Shown in pieces: positions 1 to 7,338 of a DNA stretch of 20,994 bases. The notes below the pieces were generated by a model. The model was not told where the DNA came from and did no database searches. It worked only from the letters and a program-made list of their open reading frames with translations. The stretch spans positions 1 to 20,994 of the forward strand of contig CAJXRL010000012.1 in assembly GCA_913059105.1 (NCBI GenBank). The letters are read 5' to 3'. Position 1 is the stretch's first letter. Each line of letters begins with the position of its first letter. The translations under genes and the position numbers were made by a program. Source of the stretch: an uncultured Flavobacteriales bacterium. GTDB taxonomy: Bacteria > Bacteroidota > Bacteroidia > Flavobacteriales_E > Vicingaceae.

Positions 1-47
1 GAGATTTCTGCCTGTCTCGTGGGCTCGGAGATGTGTATAAGAGACAG
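1..47. other. Nextera i7 adapter remnant (not genomic)
   Basis: Bases 29-47 are the Tn5 mosaic end AGATGTGTATAAGAGACAG. Bases 14-28 are the Nextera read-2 stem GTCTCGTGGGCTCGG. Bases 6-13 (TTCTGCCT) match the index I know as N703, and bases 1-5 (GAGAT) match the end of the P7 primer. Genomic sequence begins at base 48. The open frame that starts in it gives a false N-terminus MGSEMCIRDR. Confidence 0.98.
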
Positions 48-993
48 GGTAATGGTATGTGCAACTTCTCACATCGGCAACTATGGTGTCGAAGATAATG
101 AGGTTGAATCTGACGAAGTAAAAATCTCAGGTTTGATCTGTAAAAAGTTTTCTGATATGTATTCCCGGCCAATGGCTGATGGATCATTGCAAAACTATTT
201 TGAATCTAACAAAATTGTGGCTATTACAGATGTAGATTCGCGTGCAATTGTTCGTCAAATTCGTGATAAAGGAGCAATGAACGTTATCATTTCTTCTGAT
301 GAATTTGATGTTGATATTTTGAAAGCTAAATTGGCTAAAGTGCCGTCTATGCAAGGCCTGGAGCTTTCTTCAAAAGTTGCAACAAAGGAGGCTTATTATG
401 TTGGTGATGTTGACGCAAATTATAAGATAGCAGTTTTGGATTTTGGAACAAAAAAGAACATTGTTAGGTGTTTAACTGAAAGAGGAGCATACGTTAAAGT
501 ATTTCCGATGGATTCAACAGTTGCTGATGTTTTGGCTTGGAATCCAGACGGTTTAATGCTGAGCAACGGACCTGGAGATCCTTCAGCGATGGAGAATAGT
601 GTTGTAAAAATAAAGGAACTGGTAAAGTCTAAATTGCCAATATTTGGAATTTGTTTGGGTCATCAACTGCTTTCGTTAGCTTGTGGATTGAAAACAGTAA
701 AAATGCATAATGGGCATAGAGGCATAAATCATCCTGTGAAGAATTTACTAACCGGTAAAGGCGAAGTGACATCGCAAAATCATGGTTTTGTGGTTGATCG
801 TGAGTCTGCGGAAAAAAGTGACGCAATAGAAATTACACATGTGCATTTAAATGATAGTACGGTCGCAGGAATTAGATTGAAATCACAGCCTGCATTTTCT
901 GTTCAGTACCATCCAGAAGCTTCACCTGGTCCTCACGATTCTAGGTATTTATTTGATAATTTTATAGAAATCATAGCACAACATAAAAAATAA
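48..993 (+). CDS. carA: Carbamoyl-phosphate synthase small subunit, 5'-truncated
   Basis: This is the glutamine amidotransferase subunit of carbamoyl-phosphate synthase. It hydrolyses glutamine and passes ammonia to the large subunit CarB, feeding pyrimidine and arginine synthesis. The class I glutaminase domain is complete: SNGPGDPS, then the nucleophile elbow GICLGHQLL with Cys encoded at 652-654, and QYHPEASPGPHDS with catalytic His (910-912) and Glu (916-918). The N-terminal CPSase domain is visible from a PHIGN-like motif (SHIGNYG) onward. By comparison with E. coli CarA about 50 residues are missing, because the adapter junction at 47/48 cuts the gene. About 314 genuine codons remain. 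It ends with TAA 4 bp before eno, so the two are probably co-transcribed. From memory, a carA-eno-citrate synthase order is common in Flavobacteriales downstream of ribosomal protein genes. No carB is in the window. Confidence 0.96.
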
Positions 994-997
994 AGAC

Positions 998-2284
998 ATG
1001 GCTTTAATTGCTGGCATTCATGCAAGACAAATTTTAGATTCTCGAGGGAACCCTACTGTTGAAGTGGATGTAACTACCCAAAGTGGGACAGTTGGAAGGG
1101 CCTCGGTACCTTCAGGTGCATCAACTGGAATTCACGAAGCAGTGGAACTGAGAGATGGCGACGAAAAAACGTATTTAGGCAAAGGAGTTTTGAGAGCGGT
1201 TCAGAATGTGAATACTAGTATTCATAATGAATTGAACGGAGCGAACGTTTTTGATCAAACTGGGATTGACAAATTTTTAATTGATTTAGACGGAACGGAG
1301 AATAAGTCAAATTTAGGGGCAAATGCAATGCTTGGTGTTTCGTTGGCAGCTGCTAAAGCTGCTGCTCTGGAAATTGGAATGCCTTTATATCGATATGTTG
1401 GAGGTGTAAATGCACATACTTTACCTATTCCAATGATGAATATATTGAATGGAGGTTCACATGCTGACAACAGTATAGATTTTCAAGAGTTCATGGTTAT
1501 GCCGGTAAAAGCAAACTCATTTTCGCATGCATTACAAATGGGAACAGAGATTTTCCATCATCTAAAAAATGTGTTGAAGAGTAAAGGCCTTTCAACTAAT
1601 GTTGGAGATGAAGGAGGATTTGCGCCGAACTTAGGGTCTAACGAAGAAGCTGTAGAATATGTTTTAAAGGCAATTGAAACAGCAGGTTATAGACCGGGAG
1701 AAGATGTATTTATTGCGATGGATGCAGCTGCATCAGAGTTTTATAACAAAGAAGAAAAGGTGTATCATTTTCATAAGTCAAGTGGAGATAAATTGACTTC
1801 GTCAGAGATGGCAACTTATTGGAAAGATTGGACCGCAAAATATCCAATTATTTCTTTAGAGGATGCATTGGATGAAGATGACTGGAGTGGTTGGTCGGAG
1901 TTAACAAAAATGGTTGGCGATAAAGTGCAATTGGTTGGAGATGATTTGTTTGTTACAAATGTAAAACGTTTGCAAAAAGGTATAGATGAAAACATAGCAA
2001 ATTCTATACTGATAAAAGTGAACCAGATTGGGACATTGACTGAAACAATTCAAGCAGTTGAGTTAGCGACAAGAAATAAGTACACTTCTGTTATGAGTCA
2101 TAGATCTGGTGAGACTGAGGATAATACAATTGCTGATTTAGCAGTGGCTTTATCAACTGGGCAAATTAAGACAGGTTCTGCTTCTCGATCAGATAGAATG
2201 GCGAAATACAACCAATTATTACGGATTGAGGAAATGTTAGGAGGGACAGCAATTTATCCTTCAGATTCCTTTAAGTTTATTTAA
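998..2284 (+). CDS. eno: Enolase
   Basis: Phosphopyruvate hydratase interconverts 2-phosphoglycerate and phosphoenolpyruvate in the cytoplasm. The protein is full length at 428 residues, the usual bacterial size, and opens with the family signature HARQILDSRGNPTVEVDV. Catalytic and metal positions can be placed by alignment to E. coli enolase: general acid/base Glu205 in GDEGGFAP, Lys340 in LIKVNQIGT, Mg ligands Asp242, Glu288 and Asp315, and the substrate loop SHRSGETEDNT near 367-377. The C-terminal signature GSASRSDRMAKYNQLLRIEE is present. The ATG lies 4 bp after the carA stop with no room for its own promoter, so it is read as the distal gene of a carA-eno transcript. No intrinsic terminator is evident right after it, and the next gene has its own promoter. 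Confidence 0.98.
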   Translation: MALIAGIHARQILDSRGNPTVEVDVTTQSGTVGRASVPSGASTGIHEAVELRDGDEKTYLGKGVLRAVQNVNTSIHNELNGANVFDQTGIDKFLIDLDGTENKSNLGANAMLGVSLAAAKAAALEIGMPLYRYVGGVNAHTLPIPMMNILNGGSHADNSIDFQEFMVMPVKANSFSHALQMGTEIFHHLKNVLKSKGLSTNVGDEGGFAPNLGSNEEAVEYVLKAIETAGYRPGEDVFIAMDAAASEFYNKEEKVYHFHKSSGDKLTSSEMATYWKDWTAKYPIISLEDALDEDDWSGWSELTKMVGDKVQLVGDDLFVTNVKRLQKGIDENIANSILIKVNQIGTLTETIQAVELATRNKYTSVMSHRSGETEDNTIADLAVALSTGQIKTGSASRSDRMAKYNQLLRIEEMLGGTAIYPSDSFKFI

Positions 2285-2295
2285 TAAAACGACTA

Positions 2296-2326
2296 TTGTA
2301 AAAAACCTAGCTGTTACTTACTTTTG
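2296..2326 (+). promoter_or_regulatory. gltA promoter (Bacteroidota -33/-7 type)
   Basis: TTG at 2296-2298 is followed after 20 bp by TACTTTTG at 2319-2326. This is a perfect match to the Bacteroidota -7 box TAnnTTTG with a permitted -33 spacing. Predicted transcription starts near 2331-2334, giving a leader of about 75 nt before gltA. Confidence 0.7.
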
Positions 2327-2339
2327 CAATTCATAAAAA

Positions 2340-2364
2340 TGTAAAAAGGGGTAAACTTTTTACA
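2340..2364 (+). promoter_or_regulatory. Perfect 9-bp inverted repeat in gltA leader
   Basis: TGTAAAAAG at 2340-2348 pairs exactly with CTTTTTACA at 2356-2364 around a 7-nt loop (GGGTAAA). It lies just after the predicted start of transcription and about 40 bp before the gltA ATG. It is nearly GC-free and has no T-run behind it, so a terminator for eno is unlikely. An operator or leader hairpin is the better reading. No regulator can be named. Confidence 0.5.
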
Positions 2365-2405
2365 CTCGTTTATGTTAATATGAACAACTAAATACACAGG
2401 GAGAA

Positions 2406-3692
2406 ATGTCAGAAAAAGCACAATTGATTATTGATGGGAAAACAATTGAATTACCAATTGTTATGGGAACTGAAAACGAAAAGGCAATCGATATTAGTTC
2501 ATTAAGAGGGAGTACAGGTTATATTACCATTGACCCAGGTTATAAAAATACTGGATCTACTTCTAGTGCAATTACATTTCTTGACGGAGAAAAAGGTATT
2601 TTAAGATATAGAGGGTACTCAATTGAAGACTTAGCAGAGAAATCTTCTTTTTTGGAAGTTTCGCACTTGTTGATTTATGGAGAATTACCTAACAAAACTG
2701 AATTAGAGTCTTTTCAAAAGGAGATCACACATCATACTTTAATTCACGAAGACATTAAGAACATCTTAGAAGGTTTTCCTTCAAATTCTCATCCAATGGG
2801 AGTTTTATCTTCTTTGGTTTCTTCTTTAACTGCTTTTTATCCGGAATCTTTAGATCCAAATCGGTCTGCAAAAGAAGTAGACTTGAGTATTATGCGATTA
2901 TTGGCAAAAATACCTACCATGGCAGCGTGGGCATTTAAAAACGAAATAGGCCATCCTGTTAATTACCCTGACAATTCATTAGATTATTGTTCGAACTTTT
3001 TGAAGATGATGTTTTCTGTGCCTTCAGAGAAGTATGAAGTTGATCCAGTAATTGCAAATGCTTTAGATAAATTGTTAATCCTACATGCAGATCATGAACA
3101 AAACTGTTCTACTTCTACAGTAAGAATTGTTGGTTCTTCTCATGCAAGTTTATATGCATCTATCGCTGCAGGAATTTCTGCTCTTTGGGGTCCATTACAT
3201 GGTGGTGCAAACCAAGCGGTTATTGAAATGTTAGAAGGCATTCAAGCTGATGATGGAGATGTTAAAAAATACATGGATAAAGCCAAGGATAAGAATGATT
3301 CTTTCAGACTAATGGGCTTTGGACATAGAGTTTATAAAAACTTTGATCCTAGAGCTACAATAATCAAAAAGGCTGCGGATGAAGTGCTTGAGAAATTAGG
3401 CGTTAACGATCCAATTTTAGAAATTGCAAAAGGATTAGAAGAGATAGCTCTTAAAGATCCGTACTTCGTAGAAAGAAAGCTTTATCCAAACGTTGATTTC
3501 TATTCAGGAATTATATACAGAGCGATAGGAATTCCGACTTCAATGTTCACTGTAATGTTTACTTTAGGAAGAATGCCAGGATGGATTGCTCAGTGGAAGG
3601 AAATGAGAGAAAATAAAGAACCAATTGGGAGACCAAGACAAGTTTATACAGGAAATAACTTAAGAGATTTTAAGTCTGTTTCAGAAAGATAA
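2406..3692 (+). CDS. gltA: Citrate synthase (type II, hexameric family)
   Basis: Condenses acetyl-CoA and oxaloacetate into citrate at the entry of the TCA cycle. The 428-residue length and the N-terminal beta-strand domain (residues 5-60, before the GILRYRGYSIEDL motif) fit the GltA type of bacteria rather than the short Gram-positive type. The catalytic triad can be placed as His265 in WGPLHGGANQ, His307 in MGFGHRVYKNFDPRA and Asp364 in PNVDFYSG, equivalent to E. coli His264, His305 and Asp362. The ATG at 2406 follows GGGAGAA, a purine-rich stretch that could aid ribosome binding. It has its own promoter and leader hairpin upstream and an intrinsic terminator downstream, so it looks monocistronic although it follows carA-eno on the same strand. 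Confidence 0.98.
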   Translation: MSEKAQLIIDGKTIELPIVMGTENEKAIDISSLRGSTGYITIDPGYKNTGSTSSAITFLDGEKGILRYRGYSIEDLAEKSSFLEVSHLLIYGELPNKTELESFQKEITHHTLIHEDIKNILEGFPSNSHPMGVLSSLVSSLTAFYPESLDPNRSAKEVDLSIMRLLAKIPTMAAWAFKNEIGHPVNYPDNSLDYCSNFLKMMFSVPSEKYEVDPVIANALDKLLILHADHEQNCSTSTVRIVGSSHASLYASIAAGISALWGPLHGGANQAVIEMLEGIQADDGDVKKYMDKAKDKNDSFRLMGFGHRVYKNFDPRATIIKKAADEVLEKLGVNDPILEIAKGLEEIALKDPYFVERKLYPNVDFYSGIIYRAIGIPTSMFTVMFTLGRMPGWIAQWKEMRENKEPIGRPRQVYTGNNLRDFKSVSER

Positions 3693-3696
3693 TTTT

Positions 3697-3723
3697 AAAA
3701 GCAGCTGAAAAGCTGCTTTTTTT
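3697..3723 (+). terminator. Intrinsic terminator of gltA
   Basis: AAAAGCAGCT, a GAAA tetraloop, then AGCTGCTTTT form a perfect 10-bp stem ending in seven T (3717-3723). It starts 4 bp after the gltA stop codon. Confidence 0.93.
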
Positions 3724-3794
3724 ATGTCTTTTGTTTTAGAGTGAATAGTTAAATTGCAAAAGAATGTTGAATTTATGTTATTCTTACTAATCAA

Positions 3795-3818
3795 AAAGGA
3801 AGAATAATTGTTTCCTTT
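3795..3818 (+). repeat. 7-bp inverted repeat before the UbiD-family gene
   Basis: AAAGGAA (3795-3801) and TTCCTTT (3812-3818) are separated by 10 nt and end 13 bp before the ATG at 3832. In RNA it would form a weak stem close to the ribosome-binding region. It could equally be chance in AT-rich DNA. Confidence 0.3.
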
Positions 3819-3831
3819 CTAAAGTGAACTC

Positions 3832-5670
3832 ATGGGATATAAAAGCATGGCCGCTTGCATTGCGGATCTTGAGAAGAACGGACATTTGATTCGTATTAAG
3901 GAAGAGGTTGATCCACATCTTGAAATGGCGTCAATTCACTTAAGAGTTCATGCTGCAAAAGGACCGGCAATTCTTTTTGAAAAAGTCAAGGGGTCAAGCT
4001 TTCCTGCTGTTTCTAATCTCTTTGGTACTTTAGAAAGAAGTCGATTCATTTTTCGTGACACTTTGGATCAAGTAAAGAAAATGGTTCAATTGAAAGGGGA
4101 TCCATCCATCGCATTCAAAAAGCCATTAAAGTATTTGGGAACCCCATTTGCGGCAATTAAGGCTTTGCCTTTAAAGTCAAGATTCGGAGCCCCTATTCTT
4201 AAAAACAATACCCAGATAGATAGGTTGCCATTAATACATCATTGGCCAATGGACGGAGGAGCTTATGTAACACTGCCAATTGTATATACTGAAGATGCTG
4301 AAAAACCTGGAGTGATGAATTCTAATCTAGGCATGTATCGAATTCAGTTAACGGGAAATGAATTTATCGCAAATAAAGAGATAGGTCTTCATTATCAAAT
4401 TCATAGAGGCATTGGCGTTCATCAAACAAAAGCGAATGCATTGGGCAAACCTTTGCATGTTTCCATTTTTGTCGGTGGTCCTCCTTCACATTCTTTTGCA
4501 GCAGTTATGCCATTGCCAGAAGGACTTTCAGAACTAACTTTTGCTGGAGCTTTAGGAGGAAGAAGGTTTAGATATGTTAATCGAGATGGTCACACTTTAT
4601 CATCGGAAGCTGACTTTGTAATTACTGGGAAAGTGTATCCTAAAGAAACCAAACCTGAAGGTCCTTTTGGAGATCATTTAGGATATTACAGTTTAAAACA
4701 TGACTTTCCTTTAATGAAGGTGGACAATGTTTATCATAGGGAAGGAGCTATTTGGCCTTTTACTGTTGTTGGACGACCACCGCAAGAAGATACAAGTTTT
4801 GGAGATTTGATTCATGAAATTACTGGATCAATTATTCCGAAGGAAATACCTGGTTTGCATGAAGTAAATGCTGTAGATGAGGCTGGAGTTCATCCATTGT
4901 TATTTGCAATAGGGAGTGAACGTTATACACCGTACGTCGAAACAAAGCAACCAGCTGAGTTATTGACTATAGCAAATCACATCTTGGGGTTTGGTCAAAT
5001 GTCTCTAGCGAAATTTCTTTTAATCTCGGCTAAAGAAGATGCTCCGAAATTAACCTTGCATGATAAAGAAGGATTTTTCAAGCATATGCTGGAGCGAGTG
5101 GATTGGACAAGGGACCTCCATTTTCAAACAAAAACTACGATAGATACTTTAGATTATAGTTCTAAAGATTTAAATGCGGGTTCAAAAGTTGTAATTGCGG
5201 CAGTAGGCAGTCCGAAAAGGATTTTGGGAACAAAAAAGCCATTAATTGAATTACCTGAAATGGTCAGAGGAATTGAATTTGCCTTTAACGGCGTCCTTGC
5301 GATTCAGCTTGAGAAGTTTTCGGACTATGAAAGTGAAGAGAAAATCATTCAAACTTTGTGCAAAAGCTTATCCAATCAGAAAGAGACACTTGAAGAATTC
5401 CCTTTGCTGGTAATATGTGATGATGTAAAGTTTGTAGCCGAATCTTTTTCAAATTTAATATGGAGTGTATTTACGAGAGCAAACCCTTCTCATGATATAT
5501 ATGGGGTAGATTCATTTATTGAACACAAACATTGGGGCTGTGCGGGTTCCTTAATTATTGATTCAAGAATGAAGCCACACAATGCTCCTTATTTAGAACT
5601 TGATCCGGAAATTGAAAAAAGGGTAGATGCAATGGGGGCGAAAGGTGGTTCGCTTTTCGGAGTTATTTAA
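3832..5670 (+). CDS. UbiD-family prenylated-FMN-dependent decarboxylase
   Basis: A decarboxylase or carboxylase of the UbiD fold, which needs prenylated FMN made by a UbiX flavin prenyltransferase (not in this window). Family residues can be seen: NSNLGMYR with Arg170, QIHRG at 189-193, the GLSELTFAGALGGRR segment with Glu234, and PEGPFGDHLGYY with Glu276 and Asp281. These match the Arg/Glu/acidic active-site set and cofactor or metal ligands of UbiD and Fdc1. At 612 residues it is well over 100 residues longer than E. coli UbiD. The extra length is mostly C-terminal, which fits the group often annotated as menaquinone biosynthesis decarboxylase in Bacteroidota. The true substrate is not shown by sequence, since Bacteroidota make menaquinone and not ubiquinone. 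No near-consensus promoter was found in the 108 bp after the gltA terminator. Confidence 0.88.
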   Translation: MGYKSMAACIADLEKNGHLIRIKEEVDPHLEMASIHLRVHAAKGPAILFEKVKGSSFPAVSNLFGTLERSRFIFRDTLDQVKKMVQLKGDPSIAFKKPLKYLGTPFAAIKALPLKSRFGAPILKNNTQIDRLPLIHHWPMDGGAYVTLPIVYTEDAEKPGVMNSNLGMYRIQLTGNEFIANKEIGLHYQIHRGIGVHQTKANALGKPLHVSIFVGGPPSHSFAAVMPLPEGLSELTFAGALGGRRFRYVNRDGHTLSSEADFVITGKVYPKETKPEGPFGDHLGYYSLKHDFPLMKVDNVYHREGAIWPFTVVGRPPQEDTSFGDLIHEITGSIIPKEIPGLHEVNAVDEAGVHPLLFAIGSERYTPYVETKQPAELLTIANHILGFGQMSLAKFLLISAKEDAPKLTLHDKEGFFKHMLERVDWTRDLHFQTKTTIDTLDYSSKDLNAGSKVVIAAVGSPKRILGTKKPLIELPEMVRGIEFAFNGVLAIQLEKFSDYESEEKIIQTLCKSLSNQKETLEEFPLLVICDDVKFVAESFSNLIWSVFTRANPSHDIYGVDSFIEHKHWGCAGSLIIDSRMKPHNAPYLELDPEIEKRVDAMGAKGGSLFGVI

Positions 5671-5678
5671 AAGTATAA

Positions 5679-5697
5679 TTTCCGAAAAATGCGGAAA
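5679..5697 (+). repeat. Small hairpin holding the barrel remnant's start codon in its loop
   Basis: TTTCCG (5679-5684) and CGGAAA (5692-5697) form a 6-bp perfect stem around a 7-nt loop that contains the ATG at 5689-5691. It may have tuned translation of the former gene. It is short and could be chance. Confidence 0.3.
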
Positions 5698-5945
5698 CTT
5701 TTCTTACTTCTATTTTTTTCATTTTTTTGGTAAAGTCTCAAGAAGATGCTTCGAAAACTAAGTTTAAGGCATTTTCATTACCAATTGTTTATTTTGTTCC
5801 TGAAACAGATTGGGGTTTTGGAGGAGTTTCCTTATTCTCATTTCGATTTAGGAATGAATCAAAACAGTCAAGGGTCTCGCAATTTCAATTTGGTGCGGCT
5901 TATACTTTACGCAATCAGTTGCTATTCTATTTGCCTTTTAAATAA
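5689..5945 (+). pseudogene. Truncated, frameshifted outer-membrane barrel gene (Omp85/BamA-like N-terminus)
   Basis: ATG at 5689 begins a typical signal peptide (MRKLFLLLFFSFF) that runs into TAA at 5731. Adding one T to the seven-T run at 5722-5728 restores one frame: signal peptide ending VKSQ, then EDASKTKFKAFSLPIVYFVP and a segment with PETDWGFGG, FRFRNESKQS, QFGAAYTLRNQ and YLPFK. That frame stops at 5943-5945. The pattern (PxTxWGFGG turn, alternating strands, YTLRNQ, YLPF) resembles the start of BamA/TamA-type surface-antigen proteins of Flavobacteriia. Those run to roughly 350-400 residues from memory, so only about 85 codons remain. The rest is absent, and ridA's stop codon lies 12 bp further on the opposite strand. 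It follows the UbiD-family gene by 18 bp. Decay by deletion, or an assembly or amplification chimera, are both possible. Family placement is inference. Confidence 0.65.
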
Positions 5946-5956
5946 ATAGTAAGACC

Positions 5957-6340
5957 TTAGAACTTTACAGCAATCATAGAAATTTCAACATTTACCTTTT
6001 TCGGTAATTCGGCGACTGCTACAGTTTCTCTCGCTGGCGCTTGGTCTGCCTTAAAATAACTGGAATAAACTTCATTCACTTGTTCGAAATTTTTCATGGC
6101 AGACAAGTAAATTGTAGACTTCACAACATTGTTGAAATCCATATCTGCAGCTTCTAAAACTGCTTGCATGTTGTTCATTACCTTCCTGGTTTCTAGATTG
6201 ATATTGGAAACGACTATTTCGCCACTTTCCGTGTCTAATGCAATCTGACCTGAAGTGTACAATGTATTGCCTACCAATACCGCTTGAGAATAGGCTCCGA
6301 TAGGAGACGGAGCTTTATCTGTTTGAATTATCTTTTTCAT
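5957..6340 (-). CDS. ridA: RidA family reactive enamine/imine deaminase
   Basis: RidA hydrolyses reactive 2-aminoacrylate and related imines released by PLP enzymes, protecting branched-chain amino-acid metabolism. It acts as a cytoplasmic trimer. The 127-residue product covers the whole YjgF/YER057c/UK114 domain: APSPIGAYSQAV at the start, TSGQIALD, then the signature PARETVAVAELPKKVNVEIS with the substrate-binding Arg of the PAR motif. I choose the ATG at 6338-6340 over a TTG four codons upstream. MKKIIQTDKAPSP is the usual family N-terminus, and this start sits one base after the upstream TAA, whereas the TTG would overlap that gene. It is the last gene of the aroQ, thioredoxin-fold protein, ridA run. 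No terminator is visible downstream, where the convergent barrel remnant abuts it. Confidence 0.95.
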   Translation of the reverse strand: MKKIIQTDKAPSPIGAYSQAVLVGNTLYTSGQIALDTESGEIVVSNINLETRKVMNNMQAVLEAADMDFNNVVKSTIYLSAMKNFEQVNEVYSSYFKADQAPARETVAVAELPKKVNVEISMIAVKF

Positions 6341-6341
6341 C

Positions 6342-6875
6342 TTATTCTTCAATTAAATTTCCTACCTCTTTTAAAGTTTTCATCGTATATCTTCCCGAAG
6401 TTACATAGATTATTTTACCTTCTTTATCTAAAACAAAAAAATAGGGTTTCTTTCTGTCTTTCATCTTTAACGTCTTACGGTAACTCTCCATTGCTCCTTT
6501 ATAAAGAACAATGTTATCCGTCAAGCTTTCATCAGTTCCGCCAATGATTTGTTGTTTGGCTTTATTGTATGCTAATTGATTTGTTCCTGTAAACATTAAA
6601 ATCAAATGAACGTGAGGGTCGTAAACTAAGCTTGATAGGTTATTGTCATCCATAAATTCACTAAATATGGGTTGACTCCAAGTATATAAATCATTCTGTG
6701 CATCTTCTGAGAATGCCACTCCAATCAAACTATATTTTCCTGTAAGATCTTCGGGAATATTTAATGCTTTATCATTTAAGTCTAAAACGTCGATATTTGG
6801 AAAGGTATTACCAGTCTGGCCTGACGTTAACAACGATGAGAAAGTGAGTAGAATTGCAATTAAAAAGTTTTTCAC
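6342..6875 (-). CDS. Secreted thioredoxin-fold protein without redox cysteines
   Basis: 177 residues with a signal peptide MKNFLIAILLTFSSLLTSGQ, where the Gln at the cleavage point is typical of Bacteroidota. The rest reads like a thioredoxin/peroxiredoxin fold: FPNIDVLDLNDKAL before the first strand, KYSLIGVAFSEDAQND where the active-site loop would lie, and KKPYFFVLDKEGKIIYVTSG as the late strand pair with the cis-Pro region. There is no cysteine at all, so thiol redox chemistry is excluded. A binding or chaperone role is more likely, and a distant similarity to Atp10-type proteins is possible but not established. The start is GTG at 6873-6875, overlapping the aroQ TGA by 4 nt (GTGA), which indicates translational coupling. 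One base separates its stop from ridA. Function is unknown; the fold call is moderately sure. Confidence 0.7.
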   Translation of the reverse strand: MKNFLIAILLTFSSLLTSGQTGNTFPNIDVLDLNDKALNIPEDLTGKYSLIGVAFSEDAQNDLYTWSQPIFSEFMDDNNLSSLVYDPHVHLILMFTGTNQLAYNKAKQQIIGGTDESLTDNIVLYKGAMESYRKTLKMKDRKKPYFFVLDKEGKIIYVTSGRYTMKTLKEVGNLIEE

Positions 6876-7309
6876 GAATTTAAGTTGTTTAATAAATAAT
6901 TGATTGCCGCTTCGTATGAGTATAATCCCAACCCTGATATACTTCCTTTAGCGTACTTGGATAATAATGATATATGCCTTTGTTCTTCTCTAGCAGTAGG
7001 TTGAGAAATGTGAACCTCTATTACCGGTGCAGATATTGCCGCAACAGCATCTGCTATTGCTACAGAACTGTGAGTGTAACCACCGGCGTTGAACACAATA
7101 CTTATTTCATCAAAACCGATCTTTTGCAAATAATCAATTAACTCTCCTTCAACATTTGATTGAAAGTAGCCAAAGTCAACATCAGGAAATGTTTCTATAA
7201 GGTAATCATAATATTTTTCAAACGATTGACTGCCGTACACCTCAGGTTGTCTAACTCCTAATAGATTTAAATTAGGTCCGTTGATTATTGCAATTTTTAG
7301 TTTGTCCAT
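6872..7309 (-). CDS. aroQ: 3-dehydroquinate dehydratase, type II
   Basis: Dehydrates 3-dehydroquinate to 3-dehydroshikimate in the shikimate pathway. Type II enzymes are small dodecamer-forming flavodoxin-like proteins. At 145 residues the length fits. Motifs are NGPNLNLLGVRQPEVYG with catalytic Tyr25 and Arg20, NAGGYTHSSVAIADA with Asn74 and His80, and EVHISQPTAREEQRHIS with catalytic His100 and Arg111. Most family members have Asn where this one has Gln in HISQ, a mild departure outside the main catalytic set. I choose ATG at 7307-7309 (MDKLKIAIINGPN) over an upstream ATG at 7328-7330 that adds MYNFEIE. The shorter form is the normal family N-terminus, and the -7 box lies inside the longer reading. 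It overlaps the next gene by 4 nt and is divergent from xerD. Confidence 0.95.
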   Translation of the reverse strand: MDKLKIAIINGPNLNLLGVRQPEVYGSQSFEKYYDYLIETFPDVDFGYFQSNVEGELIDYLQKIGFDEISIVFNAGGYTHSSVAIADAVAAISAPVIEVHISQPTAREEQRHISLLSKYAKGSISGLGLYSYEAAINYLLNNLNS

Positions 7310-7333
7310 CTCAATTTCAAAATTATACATTTG
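7301..7333 (+). promoter_or_regulatory. xerD promoter, predicted leaderless
   Basis: TTTG at 7301-7304, a 21-bp spacer, then TACATTTG at 7326-7333 match both Bacteroidota promoter elements exactly. The -33 lies inside the aroQ coding region. Transcription should start at about 7337-7340, on or next to the xerD ATG at 7339-7341. Confidence 0.65.
7318..7325 (-). promoter_or_regulatory. aroQ operon -7 box
   Basis: On the minus strand 7325 to 7318 reads TAATTTTG, a perfect TAnnTTTG. No good -33 TTG is seen 17-23 bp upstream. The expected start of transcription, about 4-7 nt past the box, falls at 7311-7314, so the leader before the ATG at 7309 would be only 2-5 nt. Confidence 0.5.
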
Positions 7334-7338
7334 TACCG

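Noticed and set aside
2285..2364. Intrinsic terminator for eno
   Set aside because: The only stem is AT-rich, lacks a U-tract and sits downstream of a good promoter, so it reads better as a gltA leader element.
5722..5728. Programmed ribosomal frameshift in the T7 run
   Set aside because: The downstream frame is itself truncated after ~70 codons, so a productive recoding event would still give an incomplete barrel.
5746..5949. 67-residue frame over the barrel remnant
   Set aside because: It lies in a different frame, has no signal peptide and reads as low-complexity noise. The frame at 5727-5945 carries the barrel features.
6341..6352. TTG start for ridA four codons upstream
   Set aside because: It overlaps the preceding gene, and the ATG at 6338-6340 gives the normal RidA N-terminus.
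7288..7338. Longer xerD start adding 17 residues
   Set aside because: The extension has no family support and would span the promoter; MKLLNYKKGFESYL fits the family.
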